Source: Numida meleagris (Eukaryota; Chordata; Aves; Galliformes; Numididae). Taken from it: DNA of 64,000 nucleotides. The notes below the pieces were generated by a model, which was not told the DNA's origin, made no database searches, and saw nothing but the letters and a program-made list of their open reading frames with translations. A program made the translations under genes and the position numbers. Positions within the stretch are counted from its first letter, which is position 1, and each line of letters starts with the position of its first letter. The stretch is taken from contig NC_034412.1 of NCBI RefSeq assembly GCF_002078875.1, forward strand, positions 82,725,575 to 82,789,574. Direction: 5' to 3'. Shown here piece after piece: positions 52,379 to 64,000 of this stretch.

Positions 52379-52760
52379 AGCTTTTTCCACGTCATTATGG
52401 AGACAAAAGTTACTATCATACAAGGATTCTCTGTTGAAAACTGTTTCAATCTCAAGTGGAAAGTGAGAAGCTTGACATACTCAAAGCATTATGTCAGCAG
52501 CTATTCCTAAATTTTGGTTCTCAAAATATTTTAAAACAGAGAATAGAAGTTAAGATAGATTTTTGCATCTAAGCCCAAACTAGTCTCCATATTTGAGTGA
52601 ACTTTCAAAACTGTTACAGTTTCTAATAATTGTGTATCTGATCTGAGTTGTTGTACTAGGTGACTGTCATCCAGAAAATGGAAACTTTACGGTCAGTATA
52701 ACTAGAAATATTTAGGAGTCCAAAGAGCTACATTTTCAGTTTTTGATTGAGCAATATATG

Positions 52761-52786
52761 TACATATGTATACGTATACATATGTA
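52761..52786. repeat. 26-bp perfect palindrome
   Basis: The sequence reads identically on both strands for 26 bases, centred between 52,773 and 52,774 on TATAC|GTATA with ACATATGT arms. It is an alternating purine-pyrimidine stretch embedded in TATG-type simple sequence, which probably explains its origin. Confidence 0.9.
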
Positions 52787-54333
52787 TAACCCTTTCCTGA
52801 ACATAGATAACGGCATGATCTAATGCTACGTTAAAAAATAAAACAACCCAGTAGAACTAAGAGTGTAATCAGCTTGTAATAATCTAAAAGAAATCATCTG
52901 AGAAAACGGAGCTGACCATGTTTCATTCAAATTTGCATAATTCTGCCTATTTTAGAATTATGACATAAGAGAAATTTACATTTATCAGCACAGTGTTTTG
53001 AATTCAGCCATGTTTTTAATGCTTGAAACAATGTGTAGCATTCTCCTTTGTTTAGTGATGTTTTCCTGAAGATTTAAGCCTCCTCCTAAATGCTAATGCA
53101 AGAGCTAGTTGTACTTGAGTTGAATGTTAACAAGTGCATAGATAGCGCATACTTGTGAAATAAAATTCAGAGTAACTTTCCTGTGTACTTGCTTTGCCAT
53201 GTTGTACCTGAAGTACATCTTACAGGTTCTAGGGGTAGAGAAGAGCAAGCCAAAATTAATCAAGGCTAGGTGGTGTTGCTTGGAGTTCAGTGCTACATAG
53301 GACTGAAGATATCCATAACTCCTCCTCCCCCATTAGGAAAAATGAAGGCTAGACACATGGGGATGCCCAGATTAGCTCTGTCCCACCTGGAAGCATCCCC
53401 ACCTGCAGCAGATCCAGAATAACTGGGTTGTGCTTGAGCTCCTGCAGGAGAGCCTGTTCATCTCTGCTTGCTCCCTAACTTTTCTCTGAAATGAGGATGG
53501 CTTCTGATGTTGGGGGATTCAATTCAGAGAAGTGTGTGACAAGCAGTTCTTTGGGTTGTAAGGATTCGCTTTAGTCTACGAGGAAGCACTTATCTCTGTT
53601 TGGGACTGTCAGCCCGACCTCTTACCCCTTATCCCGTTTACTCACTCCTCTTTGGACATTGTGCTGGTGGTGAGGAAGTTCCTTGGTTCCCTCGCTACCT
53701 GTGGGCAAAGGTAGCAGAGAGCTGTATCCATGCTCACCAGGCAGGATAGGGTTGCACAAGGGCTTGAGGCCACAGGCTGGGCTATAGGGCACTTTTGTCT
53801 AGAAGAAGAAAATCCAGATTCTACCCTGGCTGCCAGCACAGTGGCTACCTGATTGTGGCAGGCTTCTGCAAAAATGAGGGATGGAATTCACCTGACCAAA
53901 TGTATATATGGCTTGGCTACCTCAAAGTTACACTTCTAGCCTCTGTTTATAATAACTAGAGAGAAATATGTTCTCATAGCAAACAATTTATCTCCTTCCA
54001 ATATAGACATTTAAAACAGATCAGGTGAATTGCAGCCTCAGAGCATCTCTGTCTCTCCATTGACTGCAAGGAATTTAGAGAAGCGGCTTATGTGTAGATG
54101 GATGGCTACACTGGAGGAGCCTGGTTAGTTGAGATAAATCTTCAGGAATTCAATGGGTATTTTGAGAACAGCACTTTATAATTCTATTGCCTGAATTTTC
54201 CTTTTGGCATCTAAGTCATTTAGTGGATCTGAGTCATGTTACCCTACAGGATGGGACCTTTGTTTCCTGCAGTATGATGTTTTTCATGTCCAAAAGTGCA
54301 CTACATGTTGCAGAGTCCGGTGGAATTTACAGC

Positions 54334-54357
54334 AAAAAAAAAAAAAAAAAAAAAAAA
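54334..54357. repeat. Poly(A) tract, 24 bp
   Basis: This is the longest uninterrupted adenine run in the window. The preceding 150 bp show no AATAAA signal and no recognised gene body, so a retrocopy origin is not supported. Confidence 0.85.
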
Positions 54358-55639
54358 GTTGCACAGAAGAGACATAAAATGGCAGAGAATAATTGTCTAC
54401 TGACTTAAAGCAGCAAGCAGATTTTTGTTTTGTGCAAGACTCTGTCAACCTGGGCCTTCTTCATATTGTTAAGATGTGTGTGTTATTTAGATTGAGAAAA
54501 AAATGCACACAGATCAGTAGTCTCGTAGCCACAAAGCTGGAGTAATATTTGCAGTATCTATCAAATTATTATTTCCTTTGAAAGTCTGCAGCCTGATCTT
54601 GTGAATTGCAAAAACAATTTTGTTTCCAGACTGGGAAAATAATGGCTGATCATAGTGCAGAAGCCTTCCCACCAGCAAAAATGTGGCTGTAGCACACCAG
54701 GAGCAAGTTCTTCCCTTACAAGCTGCTGAGCTACTGCACGCTGGGTCATAAAGAGGCGTACATAAAGAAAAGAGGAAAAAAAGAAGGAAAGAAGAAGAAT
54801 AACTGCCTGCTATCCAAACAGCTTGGCTGTAACTCTGAAACTAAAGGTGTGGTGAAGAGAAGTTATTATGCCATTTTCTTAAATAATATTTGAATTTACT
54901 TCTGGTTTTATTTGTTTGTTATAGACCCCTTATGGAAATTATGTTTCTGCTTGAGAAGGAATCAGAGAATTAAAACTCTGAAAAAGTGAGCTTGGAAAAA
55001 CATTTTTACATTGCTGATTGTGGCACAGTTCTGTTTCTCTGATATGGCTGTGCCATATCCTATGAAATTCCTGTGTAGAATTTCAAACTGTAGAATTTCT
55101 CCTAATTTCAAATCATAAAATAAGTATTAGGATACTCATTTTTCAAAAATTTGTAAAGTGATGTGAGCCTTGAAGGTCTGTAAAGGTTTATTTTCACTGG
55201 AACAGATCTAATAGATGCTAATTTGGCTGCAGAAAGGAAAATGTAAAACATTTAACTGTTAAAAACATCCCCATATCCATGTAACAGGTGTGATCCTAGG
55301 GTTGGTGCTGTGCAACTGTGTGTCAATGACTGTTGCGTATCAGTAGACGTTACAAAGGGCCAAATAGGACTGGTGATTAGAGACCCCTCTCTTCTCCGTA
55401 GATTATCAAAAGGCTTTGTTGAAGTGAAGATTATTACTTCTTTTGTGAGATGTGATGACATTGTTGTGATATGTTATCATCGGTGTCATTCGCAAATTCA
55501 GAACTTAGGTCTAAAATCAGCATCTTTATTTTTCATTGAAACAATAATAGCTCAGTAAAAATGGGCTTGTGGTTTTAAGACAGACAGATAGCCATTATTA
55601 CAAGCATCGCTTTATGAGGGCTCTAGTACTAATCATTGA

Positions 55640-56640
55640 ATCAACAGGTGAAAAATATGGTCATTCAATTAATTAAACCTCAAGAATTAATTCTCCCTGT
55701 ATTTGAGTCATTGTTTTGGGAAAGAATAACAGAAAAGTTCTGTTTGTTATTGGAAGTTGGTCCGGTGTAGCGGCTTTGTTTTATCCTTTTTTTTTTAATT
55801 ATGATTTTCTAAGCTTCACACAGCAATTTGATTCTGATTTTGTTAATGCTCAGCCTGTTCAGAAGGGTAACATTACCGGGGTGAGCTTTATTGCTGTAAT
55901 GGAGGTCTTGAGAAATTGAAATTGAGAAGCATTCTAATGCATCTCTGTAGAACATTATCTGCCTCGCTGCCGAATGCTTTGCTACCTTGTGCAGAACATG
56001 GCACTTAAGTGGCTTTTGGGGCTTGATGCGTTTATGCAAGTGTTTTTCCTTTCTGTTTCCTAACACAACAAAAAGACACTTGAAGCCTCTTCTTGGGGCT
56101 TATTTTTATTGTTAGCTTAAATGCAAAGAGACTTAATGTCCACCACAGTGCGCCTGTAGGTTTTTTTTTTTTTTCAAATGTAGACCTTTTGATGATTTTC
56201 AGTGAGAAATTCTCTTGCTGATTAATTGTTGAAATGAAGGTTTGTAAAAATCTATTGTTGTAGATGGAGTCAAGATTAAATTAAACAAAATCAATTTTGC
56301 AACTTGTTGTAGATAGAAATTGTGTGTAAGCTTATATTAGTCAGTCAGGGAACATAAATTTTATCGCGTGCTTTAGCCAGCCGGTCCTAAGTACAAATGT
56401 TGAACTGCATCTAATGAATAATCTAAGGAATATGCTCTGAACAGTTGCAAACTTTGTATGCTGAGATCTGTTCCATGCACTGTTCATTGAGCAACTCCGA
56501 AGAGTAATGGCAATAATAATTATAGGAGCCTGTTTGCAGATGGTTTCTCAAGCAGGAAAAATAGCTAAATGCTCCTGTTAAATTATTCCTTATTTGCCTT
56601 GTCATACTGTGTGGTAACAGTTAATAATATAATGCATTTT
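55640..56640. promoter_or_regulatory. Candidate conserved enhancer with homeodomain and NK sites
   Basis: Homeodomain-like words are dense: TTAATTAA (55,669-55,676), the palindrome AGAATTAATTCT (55,683-55,694), TCTAATGCATCT and AAATTAAACAAAATCAAT. CACTTAAGTG (56,002-56,011) is two head-to-head NKX2-type cores. CpGs are retained in GGTCCGGTGTAGCGGC, CTCGCTGCCGAATGC, TTATCGCGTGC and AGCCGGTCC. The texture fits a deeply conserved intronic enhancer. Confidence 0.35.
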
Positions 56641-59638
56641 AGTAATGGGTTGGGTCGGGGGGTTTTGCTGTATTACTTCCTCTGGCCAGACCATTCTCTT
56701 CCATTAGCCCATTCTCAGTGGTTTCTTTGTTTGTGAATTCCATCCAGTGAGTGTAGGCTGAATTCAAACTCGGCTTTCCTACTACATCCAAGTGATTAAA
56801 TAATGTCTTTTTGAGGACGCTTTTCCAGTAGATCTGCTAGTGGAGGGTTTTGTTGCTATTTTGTTGAGCCTCTGCCCAAAAGCTTGGTAATAGCTATGCT
56901 GAAACTCAAAAGCTGGAGATGGATGTGGATATCCATTACACATTTTTTAGAGAATTTCTGAGCTCCTTTTCTGACCTTTCAATGCTATAAAACACTTTAG
57001 CAAATATTATGATTGAGCTATTCAAATAATCAGATTTAGGATAGTATTAAGTCAGTTTAAAAATACATCAGTTTTGTAGTTCAAATATGAGACTTTACAC
57101 CTCACTAAGCTTTCCTATTTGTATTTAACTCATCTATTACTTTCTGCCGGAGAAAATATTTAAGGAAGTTGTAGAAAATTGTATCTCTTCTTAGCTGTTT
57201 ATTACAAGCTGATTGATGTAACATATTACAAATAATGTGATATTCAGGGTTTTTTTAAACTAATACAGTCAGTTCATGTCAGACTTTATAAAAATGCTTA
57301 AGAGAGAAAAAGTATTCAGACACATCCATCTGAAAGCAGAGGAACAATGTGCATTAGAGTGAAGCAAGAGGAATTTTAGTGCATGCAGTGGATACTGCCA
57401 CTTGCATAACAATTCCCTTCCCTCCGTTGCTAGTGAATATTCATATTCCTGTAGTAGGGTTCTTTGTATTTACTGTTCTGTGTGAGACGGCATCCAAGCC
57501 CTCTAGCGTTTTATCAGAGTAGACATGTCATTTGAAATGTTTTTCTGAGCCTTCTTAAACAGAACAAGCTGAGATGAGCAATATTCTTGTATACCTCTCC
57601 TAAAACTCCTTAAAATGAAAGTGTAATGCTATTGACTCATATATAGCTTCCTCATTCTGTAAAATCAACTACATGAGCTGGACTTTGCACAGGAGCTAAG
57701 GTGAGAAGGGTGGAGAGGGTGGTTCTCCAGATGTATTTGTACTCCAGCAAGTGAACTCCAAGAATGCCTATATTAGAAGAATAGTTCTCTGTATAATAGC
57801 ATGCAAGAGAGGAATATTACACAGAAAGCAAATTGTATATTTTATAGGAAATGCCATGTAAGGGTCCTAGTTATGGTATAGCTGGAGCTCAAACTCTGGA
57901 ATAGCCATCACTGCCTGCTTGTAGAAGGACAGCCTGTAGCTTTAAGTTATAACTGCTTGAAAAATATGCAATCAGTGTGATTACTGGTAGTCTGCCCTGC
58001 TCAGCTCCTGCACTCTTGCCTTTAGGGCACCTTCCTTGTTCCACATGCCATCCTTCCTACCTGTGCTCCACCTCAAGCCTTCTTTCCCTCCTGTTACTGC
58101 ACGCCAGCAACTCCTCACCTTGGCGGGTGAAACAACACCCAGGAGTTGCATTCAAATTTTGTCACTCTTTGTTTACGGCTGAATTTGCTACATTCCTCTA
58201 AGGCAGACTCACAAAAGCAATCTGGACCCAAAACGGAGCAGTGCTGGGCTACTGCCTGGCTTTGCAGGGCCACTGGCCACTCTGGGATGGCCATGCGGCA
58301 GCTCTCCAGGCAGAAGTCTGGGCTCTCCTGGACCCAGACGCAGGCTTAAGGCATGCATACAGCAGCCCCAAGTGCTGTGTCTCAAAACAGATGTAAATAC
58401 CTCCTTCTGTACTGAAAGGGATGCAAACCCACCTGCATAGCCCTTATCAGCTGGCTCATTCTTAAGCAGTTAGCTGCAACAATGTTTGTGTGCAAACAGT
58501 GCTTTGAAGTGATCAGGCAGCATAATTAAGCAAAACTGTGTTTTTGAAGCACAAAGTGAATTTCCTCTTTATCCTGGTGGGAAAAGAGGAAGCAGCCATC
58601 AGGCATCACACTTGAGCACGTCTGAGGCTCATGTCTTCTGCAGCCACTCTACATCACCGATCTAATCAAGGCACTTCTTTCCAGCTCGCAGTTGGTGCAA
58701 ACCCTTGACAGGCCCCAGTGCACTGCAGGGACAGGGAAGGCAAACGAGGAACTAACAAGCTGTTCTGATAGGTTTTATGTGCTCTGCTAGTGGTGCAACC
58801 TCCACTGTGAGATCAGTGAACATGTGGAGTCAGAGATGGGCACTGGAAAGTCCGTTTTTAACAGCGTGGGAGCCTTCAGGGGAGTGTGAGCACAAAACAC
58901 TCATCCCTTGCCATGGGGGAAAGACTCAGAGCTGAGGCAGAGCTGAACCGTACAGGGCCTCACGATGAGGTCTTCGCCAGGATTCAGAGCTTGCAGTGGA
59001 CCCTGCTAGATACTGGGCCACTTTTCTCTGCTGCCCACGTATATTAATTTTCTTTGGTACAGAAAGGCAAAGTTTTTGTTCTCAGTTTATAATCCCACAG
59101 GTGACTTTTGGGCACTGCTTACTTTTCCAGCAGTATGCAGTCAGTATGCTCGGGCTGCAGCATGCCATGTATTTCCTAGGTCATCCTCCAGGATCTGTTT
59201 CCTAATAAAGCCCCATTGCTACATGTTTCAGTCCGGTCAGGGGACATTCATAGCAATAAATGGGACCTGGGCATCTCATTTCAGTTGGGTTTCCTTGGCG
59301 TTAGAGTATCAGGAGCATGGGCATCCTTTTTCCTGGCGTGTTGACATACAGGGTTGAAAGGATTGACTTTATTGCAAGTGTCGTTGTCAATAAAGGTAAT
59401 TTTAACCGTTATCTTTCTATAACCTTATCTTAGCTGTTCAGTGTGGCAGGATTACATTTGCTATTTGATTTTATTGCAGTCTCTGTTAATTCAAATCTGA
59501 TTTTTGATGCTTTATTACAGTATTCAGCAGCCGTTGTATTTTACAAATATAAATGACTTATGATTTGAAACACTTGAGTGGGACGTTATAACTTGTTGTT
59601 TTGTATTTTGAAAATCACATTTTCATTATTTTGTCAGG

Positions 59639-59656
59639 CAAACAAACAAACAAAAA
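59639..59656. repeat. (AAAC)n microsatellite
   Basis: Four CAAA/AAAC units occur in a row. Confidence 0.85.
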
Positions 59657-61623
59657 TTGCCTCTACCAGCAAATGAACAGAATGATTTACCTGGCTGGCA
59701 GCTCTGAGGTTATTGAATGAGCCAGCTGAAGTGCTTGCTTTGAGCATTTACACAGGCAGTGCTCCTATCAGAAGTAATCACTTTTAGAAGCACCCTGTCA
59801 TGGTGTTGTGTTTTTTTTCTTCCCCTCAACACATCAGCAGATACAAGAACTTACTTCAGAGATGTATGTGTAGAGGTGGTGTAAGGATAGGGTATGTTTC
59901 AGATGGCACCAGCTGCCTCTGATGCAAGAGGAGGGGAATGCAATTACTTCTGTGGAAGTCTGCACATATTTGCCAGAATTTATAAATGTTTACAAGTAAC
60001 TGGTCTTCACATAAGCAGGGCCCTCAGGGAGTGCTAGGCCCCCATCTGCTGGAGAGTTTTATGTCAATTCTGGTGATTTTTAGGTTATTTTCCCTGCATT
60101 TTTCTCTAAGAATTATCATCAGTTGGCTTTCTTATTTAAATTTTGATAGTGCCTGAAGAGGCAAAGGCCTGATTGTTCGAAGTACTCTGCGTACATATGG
60201 TGAGAGACAGTTACTCTCCCAACAAGTTTTCTATCTAAACAAACAAGGTTAATGGGGCTGGGGTGAAGCAGTAACTAACTCCTCATTTCACAGAGGAAGC
60301 ACTAGAAAGTGAGAGGAGCTGAGCACTGAGCCCCAATCCTGACAGGCTCCAAAACGCTTGCTCCTAGCGAGGGCAGAGGTTTGTGGAAAACATTTTCAAG
60401 TTGAGAACAGTTGGAAACGTTCTTCAAGAAAAATAAACATTACAGTCTGCTTGGGTAGCTAAGGAGGAGAGGCACAGAGCTTGGCATCTCAGAGGTTATA
60501 AGGACTTTCAGCTACTTTTATACCCTTTGGGGGCTGTTCTGTGACTTCCTCAGTAAGTTTGGTTATTTGGGGAGCTTAATTTACAGCATTTCCATGTTGT
60601 GGTGCTGCTTAGAGCCGTGCCTTTGACTGGAGTCTCACACTGCAACTCTCAGAGCAAATCCTCACTGTGACCAGGCTATGACCATGAAGTACTCCCTTCG
60701 TCAGAGGCTGTGAGGACTTTGAAATGTCTTCCTCACTGTTAGTGGGGCAGCTGGGGCAGGCTCGGCCAAGGAGATTTTTGCATGGCTGCAGTAGAACAAT
60801 CTCCTAGGATGTGGCTTTTCTTCTAGGCACTGTTAGCTGGGATGGAAGAGAATGGTGGAGGAGGATGTAACATGGACACGCAGAGCAGTCAGGCTGATTC
60901 AGAATTTTCCTCCTCTGTCCTCTCTTTCTCGCAGTGTGAACACTGGAAAAAACAGCAGCGGGAGTTTCCCTGAGACCTCCTTTGCAGCTCCAGTGAGCCA
61001 GCTCACTGCAGTGTGTTCCAGTGGTAGGAACAAGATTAACTGTACGCTTGAATTTTACACACATCTTTAAGGGCAACTTTAATTATGAATGCGTAACAGG
61101 TTACAGTTAAAAATGTTATAAAACTGGGAACAAATGAAACTTGAAATTGTAAACAGGTATTTGTCATGAATAGGAAGCTATTTAAGGAGGTGAATCTTAC
61201 TCTTATCATTTTCCTCCACTGTCATGTAAGAATAAGGGGAAAGGTCCCTCACAGCCCATGCACTCAGAGCTCCCCAAGTTCACACAGTAGATTGAACAGG
61301 GCAAAACATCCAGATTTTGGAATTCTTTGTAAAATCTGCTTTTTCTCTATGACACTGACATGAAGCTAGTCCCAAATTGTGCCTGTGAAAAGCAATTAAA
61401 GTTCATCACGAGTAGTTTGAACAGCCCATCAGGACTATGAATGTAGCTGCCGGGTTATAAAGTTGGGCTGATTTGCAGCAGAAATGAATCATATGCAGGT
61501 AGCATCCCACTTACTGCTGCAAATCACAATCACTTTGAAAGTGGCTGGATTCACCTGGTTCTTCTGAAGTCCTGCTTTTATTTTGTGACCCAGTGTGGTA
61601 TAGAAAGGATCAAACAATCTCTG

Positions 61624-61664
61624 TATATATATATATTTTTTTGGGGGGGGAGGAGGGGGAGAAG
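61624..61664. repeat. TA / T / G composite simple repeat
   Basis: A (TA)n run leads into seven to eight thymines, then eight guanines and a GGA-rich stretch. The G runs could allow a weak + strand quadruplex. Confidence 0.75.
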
Positions 61665-62516
61665 AGAGAAACTGTACTCAAACCATGAAAGGGTTTTGGT
61701 TTCTTCAAAAGAAGAAAGGCAGTCTTGTTGTAAGTTCGGTAAACTGCATTTACTATGCTTGTGCCCACTGATTTAGCTTGTAACAGGGAAATGTGTTGTG
61801 TTTAGATACCCAGAAGGAGTCTGGAAGACAGATTTGTCCTGATAGCTTGTCACTTACCCAAATGGGTAGTGATAATTGGACACAGGAGGCACTTGCGGAT
61901 TGGCCTTTAGTGACAGTGCTGATGGTTACTGAAAACATCAGACGTCTCATGGTGGAACTTCAGTGCCTTTTCCTCTAATCAGCCTGGGTGATATCCCTGG
62001 CAAATGCCATATGCATCATTCCTAACTATATTTTATCAAGATATTTTCAGGTTAATCCATTTCCCATTTTTTAGTGTATTGTGCAACTGTGTGCATATTA
62101 AAATGTACAAAATATTAATGAAATTGGAGAGGTATAAGATAGGGATGGATAAACCCATCCTTCAGAGGTTGCCTTTAGCTCTGATGTCTCTGGCCAGTAG
62201 TGCCGCAGGCACGTTAATTACATCCCTGGTTTAAACCTGTTTTTCAAACCTTGCTACGCTTGATCAGCATTATACCACTAATCTATAGCTTTTAGCTGCC
62301 CCTTTCGTACTCTGCACCATAGGACTGCTTTGGTGGAGTGGAACAAGATGAAGAAGAGAATAACTTCTTCAAAGAGCAAAAAACTGCAACAGAGCATTCA
62401 GCTTCCAGAAAGCTTCCCAATCTTTCTTAATTATAACCTTTTATTTTGCATTGCATCTGGGTGCCACTTGCTGCTACTTCCTTCTTACTTACTTAATGCT
62501 TTAAAAAAAACATGTG

Positions 62517-63553
62517 TAATGCAAGGGCTGCTCTGAAAGTAATGCCTCCTGTTTTATTATGTTAGCCCATGATGTCAGAGGCTGATGTTTATGGTAGGAG
62601 AGTAGAACCACACACAGCTGCCACACCATGAAATGAAGAACATCTTGATCAGCTCATTCACACAAATTGGCTGATTATGATGAGAGAACTATGTACAGAG
62701 CTGAATGTCAGCTTCATTGCACTGGAAGTTATGATGGCAACATCGAAATACTGCAGAGTTTGTGCCAGGTGGGTCCCATGAATGCTCACACAAGAACAGA
62801 AAGAACACTGTATGAAAGTTTGTCAAGACCTATGGAACCAATGTGAAGCTGAAGGTGACAGTTTCCTGGATCGCATCATTGCTAGTGATGAGACGTGGTG
62901 TCACCACTACAAGCCAGAGTCAAAACAGTAGTGGAATGGCAATATGTGAATTCCCATTGAAGGTAAAGCTCAGGATGCAGCCCTCAATGGGTAAAGTGAC
63001 ATGCACTGTCTTTTGGGATAGGAAAGGGGTGACTCTTCTGGATTTCCTGGAACACAGGCAAACCTTCAACTCTGATCACTACATTGTGATACTGACTAAG
63101 CAAAAAGCTTGAACATACTGAATCAGGCCAGAGAAGATGGCATTGGTTCTCCTGGCAACACGATAATGCCAAGCCCCATACCAGTTTGCAGACCCTGGAG
63201 CTCATTGCCAGTCTTGGCTGTACTGTCCTACCACACCCATCCATAGTCTGGATTCAGCACCTTCTGACTTTCATCTTTTTGAGCCAATGAAAGATGGACA
63301 GTGTGGATGACATTTTCCAAGCAACATAGCAGCTGTGAAACAGTGGGTCACATCCGCTGCTGCAGATTTTTAATAGTGTGGCATGCAGGGTCTTCTTCAT
63401 CACTGGCAAGAATGCAGAGCTAGTGGTGGTGACTATGTTGAAAAATAGTGTTTTGCAGCTAAGAATTAGCTTCATCAAATAGTGTTGTGTTCCTTATTGT
63501 ATTTTCCATTGAAATAAATAGGAGACATTACTTTCGGAGTGGCCTATGTATTA
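62517..63553 (+). mobile_element. Galluhop-type mariner DNA transposon, degenerate
   Basis: The left end reads AAGGGCTGCTCTGAAAGTAA followed by TGCCTCCTG. The right end, read on the minus strand, is ATAGGCCACTCCGAAAGTAA followed by TGTCTCCTA. These form terminal inverted repeats characteristic of the chicken mariner Galluhop. TA dinucleotides lie at equivalent positions outside both ends (62,517-62,518 and 63,552-63,553), consistent with TA target duplication. The roughly 1.04-kb body holds a broken mariner transposase in sense orientation, so the copy is non-autonomous. Confidence 0.9.
62700..63480 (+). pseudogene. Mariner transposase pseudogene (DD34D)
   Basis: This is the remains of a mariner cut-and-paste transposase that would recognise the flanking inverted repeats. 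Recognisable blocks are VCARWVP, then EAEGDSFLDRIIASDETWCHHY, then GKVTCTVFWDRKGVTLLDFL, then HDNAKPHT, and finally the APSDFHLF-like region. Codons for the three catalytic aspartates can be placed at 62,887-62,889, 63,162-63,164 and 63,266-63,268. The last two are about 34 residues apart, as in DD34D mariners. The blocks fall in different frames. A TAG follows the ESKQ codons, further stops and frameshifts interrupt the rest, and no intact product is possible. Confidence 0.85.
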
Positions 63554-64000
63554 TTGTAGGACACCGCACACAACTACAAAAAAAACAGTAGAAATGTCAG
63601 GGAAAAGTCTTATATAATTCTGTCAAGTAATTTATGAGAACTCTTTTCTTTTTTTTTCCCCACAGTTTTTTGCATGGTTGAGTGCTGCATCATAGAAGCA
63701 GGGTACCCATCTCACCTGTAGTGCCTTTTCTACCATTTGACCTAGTCCTTTCCCTGCTTCTCTCACAGGATACACAACACTGCCTGCAGTGGGTGCCTAC
63801 ATTGCTTATTTGTAAAATTTGGAAGTCTAAAGAGCTGCTGAAAGTGATATTCAGATGAAGCTAAATTGCTGCTAAATATTGAATTGAGCAGTTCATGATG
63901 AAGTCCCATGTGGTATTTTATTATTAATCACATCAGGAGGTTGTAAAGAACAATACCGATAATTAGTCAGCCTTCTAACCTCACAAAACAGAGCGTATTT
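63554..64000. other. Intronic DNA, nothing recognised
   Basis: This is an AT-leaning sequence with a pyrimidine run ending in CCCCACAG near 63,650-63,665, which resembles a splice acceptor. The following codons do not match LDB2 exon 2, so it is treated as a chance acceptor. Confidence 0.45.

Larger units (their letters stand above)
44591..62516. other. Intronic DNA, no gene recognised
   Basis: No coding exon is recognised. The longest frames (48,757-49,188 on the minus strand and 52,037-52,510 on the + strand) have no similarity I recognise, and the latter is rich in Phe/Lys from T and A tracts. The block contains a 26-bp palindrome, a 24-bp poly(A), an AAAC repeat, a TA/T/G tract and candidate regulatory patches, all listed separately. 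Confidence 0.5.
19285..64000 (+). other. LDB2: LDB2 intron 1 (5' portion)
   Basis: Everything after the donor is interpreted as intron 1, at least 44.7 kb long. The next exon of LDB2 should encode a segment containing NLWWDAF, and I found no such sequence in any frame. A very long first intron is typical of this gene family member. Interspersed repeats, simple repeats and candidate regulatory DNA are listed separately. Confidence 0.8.

Noticed and set aside
52037..52510. 157-codon + strand open frame
   Set aside because: It is rich in Phe and Lys from T and A homopolymers and starts in a T-rich stretch, so it is low-complexity translation and not a gene.
63640..63800. Pyrimidine tract and CACAG resembling an LDB2 exon 2 acceptor
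   Set aside because: The codons after the AG do not encode the expected NLWWDAF-containing segment, and stops follow quickly.
1..64000. CRISPR arrays, operons, tRNA or rRNA genes, or a phage or plasmid system
   Set aside because: No periodic repeat-spacer structure, no cloverleaf or rRNA core sequence recognised by eye, and the gene structure is that of a vertebrate nucleus.

Overview
The window reads as vertebrate nuclear DNA, most likely from a bird and probably a galliform such as chicken. The evidence is one short coding exon in 64 kb of AT-leaning non-coding DNA, a sharply bounded CpG island, several 5'-truncated CR1 LINE fragments, and a decayed Galluhop-type mariner transposon. There are no operons, CRISPR arrays or prokaryotic features. 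Almost all open frames are chance frames in non-coding DNA or GC-rich artefacts of the CpG island.

The one gene I can identify is LDB2 (LIM domain-binding 2, also called CLIM1), on the + strand. Positions 1 to about 18,100 are its upstream flank. They hold an ancient MIR3/CORE-SINE-like relic (about 12,780-13,005), a homeodomain-type TGCTAATTAGCA palindrome (13,102-13,113), a CR1 fragment (14,130-14,450) and simple repeats. The CpG-island promoter spans about 18,110-19,930. It contains a TTTAAA palindrome, a C-rich tract that could form a minus-strand G-quadruplex, upstream AUGs, and coding exon 1 (19,153-19,284, 44 codons) ending at a consensus splice donor.

From 19,285 to the end the window is intron 1, which is still open at 64,000; I found no exon 2. 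The intron carries two more CR1 fragments (38,199-38,442 and 44,430-44,590), the mariner (about 62,517-63,553), homopolymer and microsatellite tracts, a 26-bp perfect palindrome (52,761-52,786), and several stretches that look like conserved regulatory DNA because of clustered transcription-factor motifs and retained CpGs. These enhancer calls are inferences that need a cross-species alignment.

I see no new protein-coding system. The most useful leads are the LDB2 promoter and 5' leader, the possible intronic and upstream enhancers, and the ancient SINE next to a homeodomain palindrome.
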